In this document: positions 41,140 through 49,584 of the stretch, piece by piece
Layout: each line of letters begins with the position of its first letter
How positions within the stretch are numbered: position 1 is the stretch's first letter
Source: Novosphingobium aureum
GTDB lineage: Bacteria > Pseudomonadota > Alphaproteobacteria > Sphingomonadales > Sphingomonadaceae
Reading direction: 5' to 3'
Assembly: GCF_015865035.1 (NCBI RefSeq)
Contig: NZ_JADZGI010000001.1
Location: forward strand, 1,488,001 to 1,552,000
DNA: 64,000 nt
Notes under the pieces: model-generated
Database searches by the model: none
What the model was told of the DNA's origin: nothing
The model's input: the letters and a program-made list of their open reading frames with translations, nothing else
Program-made: the position numbers and the translations under genes

Positions 41140-41414
41140 ACCAACTTCTCACCGAAGCCGAGGCGGCCGAGCTCCTGCGCATCCCGGAGCGGACCCTGCG
41201 CCACCTGCGCGCGGTCGGGCGCATCTCCTACGTGCGCGTGTCGGCGCGGAACATCGCCTATCGCGAAGACCACATCGAGGATTTCATCGCTGGCTGCACG
41301 ACGCGCAATGACGAGGCCCCGGATCCCGTGGCGAAGGGCCGGAAACGCCCGGTCTCGAATTCGAAGAGCCGTGGTGCCAAGATCGTGCCGTTCAGCCAGC
41401 GGAGCAGGCAATGA
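41136..41414 (+). CDS. xis: Excisionase-like HTH protein
   Basis: 92 residues. LLTEAEAAELLRIPERTLRH followed by LRAVGRISYVRVSARNIAYR is the winged helix-turn-helix of AlpA/Xis-type proteins. A basic tail (KGRKRPVSNSKSRGAK) follows. It directly precedes and overlaps the integrase gene, which makes an excisionase role likely; gene symbol is by function. Confidence 0.72.
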   Translation: MNQLLTEAEAAELLRIPERTLRHLRAVGRISYVRVSARNIAYREDHIEDFIAGCTTRNDEAPDPVAKGRKRPVSNSKSRGAKIVPFSQRSRQ

Positions 41415-42571
41415 CGATCTATCGCCCGAAGAACAGCCCCTATTACCACTTCGACTATCAGTACCGCAGCGTCCGCTATCACGGCTCGACGAACTGCGTC
41501 TCGAAGCGAGATGCCGAGCAGTTCGAGCGTGACCACCGGCGCGAGGTCGCGACGGGCCGCAAGGAAAAGCCCTCGGTCACAATCGACGAGGGCGCCGGGA
41601 TCTACTGGCAGGACAGGGGGCAGTTCGAGAAGAACGCCTCCACGACAGAATACCAGATCGGCAACGTCCTGCGTCTTATCGGCGGCACCACGCTGGTCCA
41701 GGACATCGACGACCTCACTGTCGCGCGCATGGTGTCGATTCGCCGGGGCGAGCGTGCCTTCCCGAAGCGTCGGAAGAAGAAGGGCTCACCGCCACCTCGC
41801 CTTGTCTCCGCAGCAACGGTCAACCGTGAGGTCGAGCTGCTCAAGCGCATCCTGAACTTCCTCGCCCCCCGCTACCGGGTCGGGGAGGTCGAATGGAAGC
41901 GCCACAAGCTGAAGGAGCCGAAGGAGCGTGTCCGCGAAGCCAGCCCCCAGGAGGAGGCTTCGATCTTCGCGGCCCTGCGCGAGAAGGAGCCGGACCTGTG
42001 CGATCTCGTCGAGTTCGCGCTGATCTCCGGGGCGCGTCGGACCGCGATCACCACGCTCCTGTGGTCCAAGGTCGACCAGCGGCGCGGCACGGCATCGGTG
42101 CACACCAAGGGCGACGAATGGCACACCTTCCCGCTCACGCAGCGCATGCGCGAGATCATCGCGAATCGCCCCAAGGCTGGCCCGTTCGTCTTCACCTACG
42201 TCTGCGAGCGCCCATCACCGGCTCGTGGCGACCGCCCGCGCCGGCTCAAGGGCGAGCGATATCCGTTCAGCAAGGAGGGCTGGTACCGGAAGTGGTACCG
42301 CGCGCTGGCAGAGGCTGGCGTGACCGATTTCCGATTCCACGACCTGCGCCATACCGCCGCGACGCGAATCGCTCGAACCAACGGCATCCAGGTTGCCCAG
42401 CGTCTGCTCGGGCACACGCGCATCGAAACGACCACGCGCTATGCCCACACGAGCGACGACGACCTGCTGGCGGCGATGGAGAATGTAGAGCAGTCCCGGA
42501 ATAGTCCCGAACAGGGTGACAATGGGATGCCCGAAAACCGCAGAAATACGCACCTTAGGAGGGTGAAATGA
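41411..42571 (+). CDS. int: Tyrosine integrase
   Basis: 386 residues. An N-terminal arm/core-binding part (ARMVSIRRGERAFPKRRKKK loop) precedes the catalytic domain with the active-site Arg in ALISGARRTAIT (209/210), H-x-x-R in FHDLRHTAATR (His310, Arg313), LGHTRIETTTRYAHT with His335 and the nucleophile Tyr344. The gene ends 3 bp from the tRNA-Pro fragment that forms the junction. Catalyses site-specific integration and, with Xis, excision. Confidence 0.95.
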   Translation: MTIYRPKNSPYYHFDYQYRSVRYHGSTNCVSKRDAEQFERDHRREVATGRKEKPSVTIDEGAGIYWQDRGQFEKNASTTEYQIGNVLRLIGGTTLVQDIDDLTVARMVSIRRGERAFPKRRKKKGSPPPRLVSAATVNREVELLKRILNFLAPRYRVGEVEWKRHKLKEPKERVREASPQEEASIFAALREKEPDLCDLVEFALISGARRTAITTLLWSKVDQRRGTASVHTKGDEWHTFPLTQRMREIIANRPKAGPFVFTYVCERPSPARGDRPRRLKGERYPFSKEGWYRKWYRALAEAGVTDFRFHDLRHTAATRIARTNGIQVAQRLLGHTRIETTTRYAHTSDDDLLAAMENVEQSRNSPEQGDNGMPENRRNTHLRRVK

Positions 42572-42574
42572 TAA

Positions 42575-42617
42575 CTGCTCCCAAAGCAGGCGCGCTACCG
42601 GACTGCGCCACTCCCCG
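42575..42617 (-). other. attR candidate: 5' half of tRNA-Pro(TGG)
   Basis: On the minus strand bases 42617-42575 read as the acceptor 5' strand CGGGGAG, a D-arm (GCGC...GCGC) and the anticodon stem-loop with TTTGGGA (anticodon TGG). After GCAG the sequence stops resembling a tRNA and runs into the integrase stop region. The 3' half is absent, so the tRNA gene is cut at the 3' side of the anticodon stem by the prophage. Confidence 0.8.
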
Positions 42618-42662
42618 ACCGGGGGTCGATGATGGGTGTCTGTCCACGCGAGGCGGGCAGGG

Positions 42663-42738
42663 TGGTGGGCCCGGCAGGATTCGAACCCGCGACCTAGCCG
42701 TTATGAGCGGCCAGCTCTAACCGCTGAGCTACAGGCCC
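42663..42738 (-). tRNA. tRNA-Ile(CAT) (tRNA-Ile2)
   Basis: 76-nt cloverleaf on the minus strand: acceptor GGGCCTG/CGGGCCC (one G-T pair), D-arm AGCTCAGCGGTTAGAGC, anticodon loop CTCATAA, T-arm with GGTTCGAATC, discriminator A and encoded CCA. The D-loop form without an extra TT and the T-arm match bacterial tRNA-Ile2, whose C34 is changed to lysidine; elongator Met is the less likely alternative. It lies 45 bp outside the prophage. Confidence 0.78.
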
Positions 42739-42884
42739 CAACCGGGACATCGGACGTCATCGACGGCGTCCGATGACTGCGCGTTAGCTTGGCGAGCGCC
42801 GCGAGGCAAGCGCCGAGAAGCAATGGCGATGATACGGCTGTGGGTGAGTGCCCATGGCCGGCAGGATGGCCGGAGCCGGGGCCT

Positions 42885-43889
42885 TCAGTCGAGGCTCACG
42901 CCAGAGACGATCTGCGCTGCGCTGACCGGTCGGATGCCGCGCCTGGCGAGGTGGGTGAACAAGGTGCGCCACCAGCCGTAGAGTGCGTCGAGGTCGTCCT
43001 CGCTACGTACATAGGGCGTATGGCCGGGCACCAGCGAGGGCGAGTGGAACGAGAACACGAGGACGGGCAGGCCATCGTCGATGGCAATGTCGACGCCGCG
43101 CAGCGCCTCCTCGGCGGTGATGCCCTCGGGTGTAAGCGGGATGCGTTCGAGCAGGCCGGCGCGTGCCAGAACGCCGCGCAGCCGGGGCGTGCGCCATAGC
43201 TGCGGGTAGATCACGTTGCCCAGCTGGCGCAGCGGTCCCCAGTAAAGCGTGGTCAAGGGCACCTCGAGCAACTGGCGGCGCGCGTCGGCCCAGTAGGGAT
43301 GCAGCGGGTGTTCACGGTAATTGGGACCGCCCTCGGCGCTGTAGTCGAAGCGGGCGCGCACCGAGGTGTCGATGGCAATGCCCAGCTCCTCGAGGATGCT
43401 CGCGGTGCGCGCGCCAAGGCCGTAGCGCCCGGCCCGGTAGGTCAGCGGGGCGGTGCCGAAAGCCTCGCAAATCCGAGCGTGAAGGCGCGAGAGCTTGCTG
43501 CGTTCGAGCTCGTAAGGAAGGTTGCCTGCAAAGCTGTTGTGCGCGTTCACCTCTTCGTCGAAGGGCGGGTTGACCCAGGGGTGCAACTGAACTCCCACTT
43601 CGGCCTTGCCGGCACGCACGGCCTTGCCGATCGCCTCCACGGTGAGGGGTGAAGCGGCGACCGGATAGTCGAGCAGGTAGCTGGGGACGACATCGAAACC
43701 CTCGCAGAATTCCTGGAACTTGCGCAGGGCTGGAACCGTGAGCACCGTGTGGCCTTCGCGCCGGAGCGGGGCGCCCCAGTCGAATTCCTCCTCGGTATCG
43801 ACGGTCACGATGAAGCGCTGGCCGAAGTCTTCGCGGAAGCTGGCCTGCGCGCCAGCAGGTGGAGCAATCCGGAGGTTGGGGCCAGGCAA
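42885..43889 (-). CDS. WalW-type polysaccharide deacetylase family protein
   Basis: 334 residues, no signal peptide. FIVTVDTEEEFDWGAPLRRE, HTVLTVPALRKFQEFCEGFD, VQLHPWVNPPFDEEVNAHNS and TYRAGRYGLGARTASILEEL match the WalW subgroup of the NodB/deacetylase superfamily, with acidic and His metal ligands (DTE near 31, HPW near 103). Substrate unknown; family members often sit near exopolysaccharide genes. The Histidine kinase gene lies 47 bp upstream on the same strand. Confidence 0.72.
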   Translation of the reverse strand: MPGPNLRIAPPAGAQASFREDFGQRFIVTVDTEEEFDWGAPLRREGHTVLTVPALRKFQEFCEGFDVVPSYLLDYPVAASPLTVEAIGKAVRAGKAEVGVQLHPWVNPPFDEEVNAHNSFAGNLPYELERSKLSRLHARICEAFGTAPLTYRAGRYGLGARTASILEELGIAIDTSVRARFDYSAEGGPNYREHPLHPYWADARRQLLEVPLTTLYWGPLRQLGNVIYPQLWRTPRLRGVLARAGLLERIPLTPEGITAEEALRGVDIAIDDGLPVLVFSFHSPSLVPGHTPYVRSEDDLDALYGWWRTLFTHLARRGIRPVSAAQIVSGVSLD

Positions 43890-43936
43890 GCTTGATGTTC
43901 CTTCTTGGGCCGGAGCGGGTTATCGAAGCGCGCTGC

Positions 43937-46234
43937 TCAGAGCGGTGCTGCGGCTGCTTCCGGCTTGTCTGGCGCGGATGCGGCGGCCGGCAGGGAGAGG
44001 ACGAGGCAATCGCCGTTGCGGCGCAGTGCACCGCCGCCCGCGCTCGCTTCTGCCGCAGCGAGGCGCAGGGTGAAGCCGACGCCGAAGATGCCTGCGGTCA
44101 ACGCCTGCGAGCGCATGCCTTCGCCGATCGCGAAGAGCGCATCGCCCTCGCGTTCGGCAAGCGCTGCGGGCAGGGCGATTTCGAGTATGGCCATGCCTTC
44201 CAGCACGGCAAAGCGCATCCCCAGCCGTTCGCCGGTTACGGCTGCTCCGGCAAGCGCGGCGACGAGGCGCCAGACCAGGCGTTCGACATCGGCCTGGTTG
44301 ATCGAGACCGGCAGGTGGATGCTGGCAAGATCGGCTTCGGGCGCGAAGCCGGAATTGCGAGGCTCGGTCCAGTTGCTGAGGCGCTCCATCGTCTGGTGCG
44401 TGACCGCGGCCAGGTCGGCTTCGCCTGCTTCGGGGACGAGCGCGCCGGTCTCGAGGCGGACCAGTCGGTCGAGTTCTTCGAAGCCGGCAAGAATATGTGC
44501 GCAGTCGCCGGCGACGAGTGCAGCGAGCGCGCGGTACTCGTGCGGAGCGGGGCCGTAGAGCTGCTGCTGGATGATCTCGGCGGACACCTGGATCGCATTG
44601 GCGGGCGTGCGCAGCTCGTGAAGGACCTGGCGCAGGGTGTCGCTTTCAGGATGCGCGCCATGCGGGACCTCGCCAGCGGGCGCGGCGGCAAGGCGGCGCA
44701 GGCGCCCGCAGTAGCCGGTGAACTGTCCGGTATGCGAATCGAAGCAGGCTGCCGCATCGGCCTGCCATTCGCCACTGATCGCTGCGGCCCCGTCGAGCGT
44801 TAGGATCGAGCCGCGTACGGGCAGGCGCGCGCGAATCGAGTTGGCGACGTCGAGGTGTTCGCGTGCGGCGATCTCGTGAGCCATCAGACTCGATCCGATG
44901 ACGGCCGGTGCAAAGGGGCCGTCGGCCCAGTCGATGCGCCCTTCGGGGTCGGTGGTAAAGTCGATCGTAGCCGGTCCGCTCGAACCCGAAGGCAGCGCGT
45001 CACCCAGCGGCAGACGCGGCGAATCGCCGCTGCCAGCGGTATCCTCGCGGACTTCGCGGGCACGACGAAATTCCTCGATGCGTCGCACGATCGCACCGAT
45101 GCCCTCGTGGCCGCCCTTGGTCAGGCCCTGACCGGAGTTGCCCGGCATTGCGGAGCCGGACGGCGAGAGGCCGTGACGCGCGCTGGCCGACCCGGCCTTC
45201 ATCCGCGCCCATTCGCGCAGCGAGGTCGGTGCCGCACCAGGGCGGGCAGGAGGCGTATCCGCAGTGGGCGTGCGCTGCTCGTCCGCATCTCGCGATCCCG
45301 CATCGCCGCCGGGTCCGTGCGCAGGGGGGGCTGGCGGCTGATTTCCGCCGGTGCCGCGCCGGAGCGCATGCTCTTGCGCGCCAGCGTCATCGCCGCATTG
45401 GCAGTGGCGGCCAGGAAGGTCGAGATCGGCGGGAGCTTCGGGACCGAGCAACTGGGTGAGGACCATGTCCTCGATCTCTGCCTCGGACATTTGTACGGGG
45501 GCGGGCGTGCGCCGGGTAGCCGCAGTATCGGGCAAGGGGGGCGTCGCGCGCGCATCGGACTTCGAAACCACCGGCGAAGGGGGGGCGGGCGCGGTATCTT
45601 CGGCATGACGGGCTGCGAGCAGTCGCTCTGCGCTCGCGCTCAGCGCCTGTCTGAGTGCGGTCGGTATGACTGGCGCAGCTGCCTCGTCGGCGGATTTCTC
45701 CGCGCCTTGCGTCATGGCGCCTTCTGTGAGGCTCGTCGCCTGCGCGGGAGCGGCTGATTCGCCGAGGGTTGCAGCTTCTTCGCATGGCGCGTCTGCCGGC
45801 GGGAGAGCCCTGTCCGCGGTGCCGAGTTTCTCGAGAAGAGCGGTAACGCGCGCAGACAGGTCGCGGCGGTGGCGCAGGATACCGCGGGCACGCACGGGCA
45901 GGCGCGGGACCAGCGCCAGCCAATCCCTGTCGTTGAGCCTGGCCGAAGCTATGGCAGCGCAGGCGACTTCGGCATCGTCCTCGGCGAAGATCGTGAGCAG
46001 GCGCGGATTCGAAAGCGGCTGCAGCTGCTGGCGCAGAAGCCGCGCGCGATCGTCGCTGTCGATTCGCGACTGCAGCGCACGCACGCGTGCAAATCCCTGT
46101 TCGATCAGCTGTGAGTGCGTGCCATCGGGCATTCGTCCCAGAATGTCGACGAGCTGCCGGAACTGGATACGCGCCAGCGCATCGCCCGTGGCGGGCTGAT
46201 CCAGTACCGTGGCAAGGCGATCGTCGAAATGCAT
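43937..46234 (-). CDS. Soluble sensor histidine kinase
   Basis: 765 residues, no membrane helix found. The C-terminal 240 residues hold the H-box (LRQVLHELRTPANAIQ), a long dimerisation helix and an ATPase-like domain with a poorly conserved N-box. Residues 1-230 are helical with Arg/Asp/Ala repeats (possibly a sensory region). Residues about 270-330 (HCQCGDDAGAQEHALRRGTG ... QRTPTADTPPARPGAA) have odd composition, whereas the +1 frame there reads as natural sequence (LAATANAAMTLARKSM), so paired frameshifts may be present. Probably a cytoplasmic kinase. Confidence 0.7.
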   Translation of the reverse strand: MHFDDRLATVLDQPATGDALARIQFRQLVDILGRMPDGTHSQLIEQGFARVRALQSRIDSDDRARLLRQQLQPLSNPRLLTIFAEDDAEVACAAIASARLNDRDWLALVPRLPVRARGILRHRRDLSARVTALLEKLGTADRALPPADAPCEEAATLGESAAPAQATSLTEGAMTQGAEKSADEAAAPVIPTALRQALSASAERLLAARHAEDTAPAPPSPVVSKSDARATPPLPDTAATRRTPAPVQMSEAEIEDMVLTQLLGPEAPADLDLPGRHCQCGDDAGAQEHALRRGTGGNQPPAPPAHGPGGDAGSRDADEQRTPTADTPPARPGAAPTSLREWARMKAGSASARHGLSPSGSAMPGNSGQGLTKGGHEGIGAIVRRIEEFRRAREVREDTAGSGDSPRLPLGDALPSGSSGPATIDFTTDPEGRIDWADGPFAPAVIGSSLMAHEIAAREHLDVANSIRARLPVRGSILTLDGAAAISGEWQADAAACFDSHTGQFTGYCGRLRRLAAAPAGEVPHGAHPESDTLRQVLHELRTPANAIQVSAEIIQQQLYGPAPHEYRALAALVAGDCAHILAGFEELDRLVRLETGALVPEAGEADLAAVTHQTMERLSNWTEPRNSGFAPEADLASIHLPVSINQADVERLVWRLVAALAGAAVTGERLGMRFAVLEGMAILEIALPAALAEREGDALFAIGEGMRSQALTAGIFGVGFTLRLAAAEASAGGGALRRNGDCLVLSLPAAASAPDKPEAAAAPL

Positions 46235-46536
46235 TCTCTATCCAGCTGGGCTGCGCACGCGCACAGGCGCGGCGACAGCCTTGTCGTCGTCTTGAACGAA
46301 TCCCGTAGCACGCCTTACGGCAAATTGCGGGTCGGTTTTTCCTAGCAGCACAAGTGTTTCCGGAAAGTATGCAAGCGAAGACGTTGCAAAGCGGGACGAT
46401 TACGCTATGGGATAATAAAATTTCAGGTTAAGGTGCTTTTGCATGCGTAATCGTTTCGGCGGCATGCGTGCAGGGGGGCTTTGTCTCCGAAATGCCCCGG
46501 ATCGGGCTGCGGAGCTGCATTGTGGGAAAAGCGTAA

Positions 46537-47004
46537 ATGATCAATCTCGATGAAATCGACCGGCGCCTCCTGGCGGAGCTGCAGGCTGAAGGCCGGATCA
46601 CCAACGTGGAACTGGCCCAGCGCGTGGGGCTCACCGCACCGCCGTGCCTGCGCCGTGTACGCAGCCTCGAGGAGGCCGGGATCATCCAGGGCTATCATGC
46701 CGACCTCGATCCCTCGAAACTGGGCTTCACCATCACCGTCTTCGCGCTGGTCAGCCTCAAGAGCCAGGCCGAGGAATCGCTGCGCGCCTTCGAGGACCAC
46801 ATGAAGGGCCTGCCCGAAGTGCGCGAGTGTCACATGCTCAACGGCGAGATCGACTTCATCCTCAAGATCGTCAGCCGCGACCTGCAGAGCTTCCAGGAAT
46901 TCCTGACCAGCAAGCTGACGCCCGCCCCCAACGTCGACAGCGTCAAGACCTCGCTGACGATTCGCACCGCCAAGAGCATCCCGGGCGTTCCGCTCGAGGT
47001 CTGA
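46537..47004 (+). CDS. Lrp/AsnC family transcriptional regulator
   Basis: 155 residues. N-terminal winged helix LDEIDRRLLAELQAEGRITN then VELAQRVGLTAPPCLRRVRS; C-terminal RAM/AsnC ligand domain with FALVSLKSQAEESLRAFEDH and VRECHMLNGEIDFILKIV. Typical full length for Lrp-like proteins. Single gene; an in-frame hydrophobic gene follows 10 bp later on the same strand. Ligand unknown, probably an amino acid. Confidence 0.92.
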   Translation: MINLDEIDRRLLAELQAEGRITNVELAQRVGLTAPPCLRRVRSLEEAGIIQGYHADLDPSKLGFTITVFALVSLKSQAEESLRAFEDHMKGLPEVRECHMLNGEIDFILKIVSRDLQSFQEFLTSKLTPAPNVDSVKTSLTIRTAKSIPGVPLEV

Positions 47005-47014
47005 GCACGCCGCC

Positions 47015-47512
47015 ATGACGATGACGCGCAAGACGCGCCGCGCCGTACTGCTCGGCGTGGCGCTGCTCCTCGTGGCCGGAAATGTCTGGTGGTTTTCGCG
47101 CGAGGAGCCGTCTGCACAGCAGGCGTTCGAGCTCGCGTCGACCGGGGCCGACAGGTCTGTCCCTTCCGGGGAAGTGCGCAGCCTGCCGCGCTTCGATGCA
47201 GGATTGCGTGAATGGCGTGTCGGGGCGCGCGCGGTAAACGACCTTCGCGACCGGCTCGAAACGCTAGGCGTCGATGCGGGCGGTTCGCCGGTTTCAGGAG
47301 AATTCCTGACGGTGGCACTGCCTGCCACGGCCACTTCCGAGGACATGCGCCGGATGCTGCTCTCCCTGGTGAAGCAGGACATCTGCGAGGTCGCGGTCGT
47401 GCAGGAGAGTGATCCCGAAGTTAAGGGTGGTGGCTATCGAGCCGCCATCCACAACATCCTCGCCGTGCGGGCCGACGATGGTTCGCGCTTGGCCTGCATC
47501 ACGCGCGACTGA
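47015..47512 (+). CDS. Hypothetical membrane-anchored protein
   Basis: 165 residues with one N-terminal hydrophobic helix (AVLLGVALLLVAGNVWWF) and a periplasmic-like soluble part (SLPRFDAGLREWRVGARAVN, TSEDMRRMLLSLVKQDICEV). No recognised domain. It follows the Lrp-like regulator with a 10-bp gap and converges on the dehydroquinase gene (1 bp between the stops). Confidence 0.6.
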   Translation: MTMTRKTRRAVLLGVALLLVAGNVWWFSREEPSAQQAFELASTGADRSVPSGEVRSLPRFDAGLREWRVGARAVNDLRDRLETLGVDAGGSPVSGEFLTVALPATATSEDMRRMLLSLVKQDICEVAVVQESDPEVKGGGYRAAIHNILAVRADDGSRLACITRD

Positions 47513-47950
47513 CTAGAGCTTGGCCGCAGCTTCGAGCGCGAGCATGTAGCTTTGCGCACCGAAGCCGGCGATGGTGCCCTTCGCGGCCTGTCCCACCCAG
47601 CTGACATGGCGAAAGGCCTCGCGCGTGTGCGGGTTCGAAAGGTGCACCTCGATCACCGGCGCGGTGATCGAGCGGATCGCGTCGAGCAGCGCCACCGAGG
47701 TATGGGTATAGGCCCCGGCATTGAGCAGTACCGCGTGCGCGTCCTTGTCCTCCGCCTCGTGCAGCCAGTCGACCAGCTGCCCCTCGTGGTTCGACTGGAG
47801 CATGACGGTCTCGATGCCAAGCTCGCGGCCGCGCGTGGCTAGCATTTCACCGATGTCATCCAGCGTCTGTGAGCCGTAGATCTCGGGTTCGCGCTTGCCC
47901 AGCCGGTTGAGGTTGGGCCCGTTGAGGACGTAGACAAGCTTGCTGGACAT
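47513..47950 (-). CDS. aroQ: 3-dehydroquinate dehydratase, type II
   Basis: 145 residues, the usual type II length. N-terminal VYVLNGPNLNRLGKREPEIYGS with the catalytic-loop Arg/Tyr region, LQSNHEGQLVDWLHEA, LNAGAYTHTSVALLDAI and VIEVHLSNPHTREAFRH are the full family motif set. Third step of the shikimate pathway. On the minus strand, converging with the membrane protein gene; no co-transcribed partner. Confidence 0.95.
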   Translation of the reverse strand: MSSKLVYVLNGPNLNRLGKREPEIYGSQTLDDIGEMLATRGRELGIETVMLQSNHEGQLVDWLHEAEDKDAHAVLLNAGAYTHTSVALLDAIRSITAPVIEVHLSNPHTREAFRHVSWVGQAAKGTIAGFGAQSYMLALEAAAKL

Positions 47951-48047
47951 GAAGGTCTGGTTCCCGGTTGCGGCGCGGTCCGGGCTAGGGCCCTGACGTA
48001 TCCTGCTGTTTCGTCCTTAGCTCGCACACAGGAGGCTGGCAAACTGC

Positions 48048-48070
48048 TTGCAGAGCTTGGGGCTCTGCAA
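48048..48070 (-). terminator. Hairpin terminator between aroQ and lipoprotein genes
   Basis: Perfect 9-bp stem TTGCAGAGC/GCTCTGCAA with a 5-nt loop TTGGG. On the plus strand it is followed by TTT; on the minus strand the stem follows the end of the lipoprotein gene. Probably a terminator for the gene at 48095-48475, perhaps bidirectional. Confidence 0.5.
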
Positions 48071-48094
48071 TTTCAGCACGATGACCGAGGCCGG

Positions 48095-48475
48095 TCAGGC
48101 GGAGAAAGCGGGCTCATGCCGATCGTCAGCCCGGGCTACCGGCTGCAGTTCGATCCCGACTTCCGCCTCATCGACGGGCGCAGGCGCTGCTTCGGGGCCG
48201 ATAGGTGCGATGGTGTCGCCGCCGCCTGCGGAGCCGGCGGCGGCCTGTCCGGCGCCGCTGTCCGAATAGAATTCGGCGAGGGCAGCATCGCGGGCATGCG
48301 CCCGGATCGCGGCAGCCTCGCGCTCGGCCGCCTTGCGCGCGGCAGCTTCCTCGGCGGCGGTCTGCCTGGCTTCGGCCAGCTCTCGGGCGAGTTCTTCCTC
48401 GCGGCTCGAGCTGCAAGAGACGAGCGCCATCGTGGCAAGGAACAAGATTGCGCTATAGGCGATCTGGCGGGTCAT
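48095..48475 (-). CDS. Small lipoprotein with coiled-coil segment
   Basis: 126 residues. Signal MTRQIAYSAILFLATMALVSC ends in a lipobox (LVSC). The next 50 residues are a Glu/Ala/Arg coiled coil (REEELARELAEARQTAAEEA), then a Gly/Pro/Ala-rich linker. No family recognised. The lipid anchor and coil suggest an envelope adaptor. Confidence 0.62.
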   Translation of the reverse strand: MTRQIAYSAILFLATMALVSCSSSREEELARELAEARQTAAEEAAARKAAEREAAAIRAHARDAALAEFYSDSGAGQAAAGSAGGGDTIAPIGPEAAPAPVDEAEVGIELQPVARADDRHEPAFSA

Positions 48476-48559
48476 TGAGGGCTTCCCCGTGTGTCTCTTC
48501 GAGCGACTTCGCCGGCAAGTCTAGAGAGAAAGCCTTAGCGCTTCGTTATCCCGCGCGAT

Positions 48560-48973
48560 TTACCGGTCGCTGCCGCGTGCCTTGCCCCACTGGCGCATCG
48601 CCGAATAGCCGAGATAACCGGTTCCGAACAGCGCGTAGAGTGGTTCGGGAATTCCCGCGAGATAGGCGCTCATCCCGCGTGCGATGGCCTGTGCGGTTGC
48701 CGGGCTCATCGCCGCGATTACGCCCATCGGCAGTGCCCATAGGATCATGGTGTACATGACGTAAAGGAAGCTCGGGCGCGCGCGGCTGGTCCACGGATCG
48801 CGCGATTGTGCCTCGGCAATGATCGCGGAGAGGCGCGCCTGAAGCGTCTCGAGTTCCTGCGAGCCTTCAAGGCGCAGCAGTTCGAGCTTGGCTTTCGCAC
48901 GTGCCTCGGGATCGGGGATCACCTTGTCGAGAATGCGCGAGAGCGGGGCGACGAGGCTTTCGATAAGGGCCAT
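48560..48973 (-). CDS. 3TM holin-like protein (gene-transfer-agent type)
   Basis: 137 residues. Helical N-terminus (DPEARAKAKLELLRLEGSQE, AIIAEAQSRDPWTSRARPSF), then hydrophobic segments (LYVMYTMILWALPMGVIAAM, TAQAIARGMSAYLAG, PLYALFGTGYLGYSAM) give the layout of the holin family found with gene transfer agents and some phages. It stands alone in chromosome, next to a tRNA-Pro, with no other phage gene nearby. Function in the host is unclear. Confidence 0.7.
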   Translation of the reverse strand: MALIESLVAPLSRILDKVIPDPEARAKAKLELLRLEGSQELETLQARLSAIIAEAQSRDPWTSRARPSFLYVMYTMILWALPMGVIAAMSPATAQAIARGMSAYLAGIPEPLYALFGTGYLGYSAMRQWGKARGSDR

Positions 48974-49126
48974 GGCAGAGCCTTTCCGGTGGGGAGGGAG
49001 ACTCCGGACCAGATAACGTCATGCCGCGATGTAGGAAAATGGTTTTGCAAACCACGAAGCGCGCGCTTTGGCAGGAGCGTGGCTCGCTGCCGGCGTCTGG
49101 CGCCAAGGATGTGGTTTGAAGAAAGT

Positions 49127-49203
49127 TGGTCGGGACGAGAGGATTCGAACCTCCGACCCCCACACCCCCAGTGTGATGCGCTACCAGGCTGCGCTACGTC
49201 CCG
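49127..49203 (-). tRNA. tRNA-Pro(GGG)
   Basis: 77-nt cloverleaf on the minus strand: acceptor CGGGACG/CGTCCCG, D-arm AGCGCAGCCTGGTAGCGC, anticodon loop with GGG (CTGGGGG), T-arm GGTTCGAATCC, encoded CCA. All stems pair. This tRNA reads CCC and CCU, so it cannot replace the TGG isoacceptor interrupted at 42575. Confidence 0.9.
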
Positions 49204-49584
49204 ACCGGAGACGCGGCCTATAGGCAGGTCGTTCGCAGAGTGCAAGCACGGATGTCGAAGCATTTATCCACAAGCGGCCTGCAACCCTCGCGCGCGAGCG
49301 GATGGTCGATGTGGAGCCGAATTGGGCTTCTGGTTGGATGGCTGGGCGGGGCTTGGAAGGCGGGCCGGGCAGACCTATCTCCTGCGCCGGGTGGGCGCGG
49401 GTGCGTCTTGCAGGGCAGGCGACGCGCGCCGTGGGCGCAGCTTCGTTGCCAGTAAGGCCGTTTGTTGCTAACCGCCCGCATCCGGTAAAGTCCGCGAGGG
49501 ACATTCCCCGGCGAAGCGTGCCGCTCCCACGGCGGGAGCCGCGCCGCGCACGCGGGATGACGACAAGAAGGCAATTTACGTTCC
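49204..49584. other. Gap between tRNA-Pro(GGG) and yajC: nothing recognised
   Basis: About 380 bp without a supported gene. Only shadow frames with implausible protein sequence are present, and no repeat was found. It is likely to hold the yajC promoter near its right end; AAGG stands before the yajC start codon. Confidence 0.5.

Larger units (their letters stand above)
1..42617. mobile_element. Siphovirus-type prophage (left end outside window)
   Basis: A contiguous set of phage modules (lysis, tail, head, terminase, replication, immunity, recombination, integrase) occupies this span. It is complete in order for a temperate siphovirus. The right boundary is set by the tyrosine integrase gene and, 3 bp beyond it, a 43-bp 5' half of a tRNA-Pro(TGG) gene at 42575-42617. 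The left boundary is not in the window, because base 1 lies inside a phage gene. Almost all genes overlap by ATGA/GTGA and none of the core genes is visibly broken, so the element looks intact, although induction cannot be judged from sequence. Confidence 0.95.

Noticed and set aside
42575..42617. Complete tRNA-Pro gene
   Set aside because: Acceptor 3' strand, T-arm and the last pair of the anticodon stem are missing, so it is only a 5' half.
46235..46536. Search for a gene upstream of the Lrp-like regulator
   Set aside because: About 300 bp; only shadow frames. Probably holds the divergent promoters of the kinase and the regulator.
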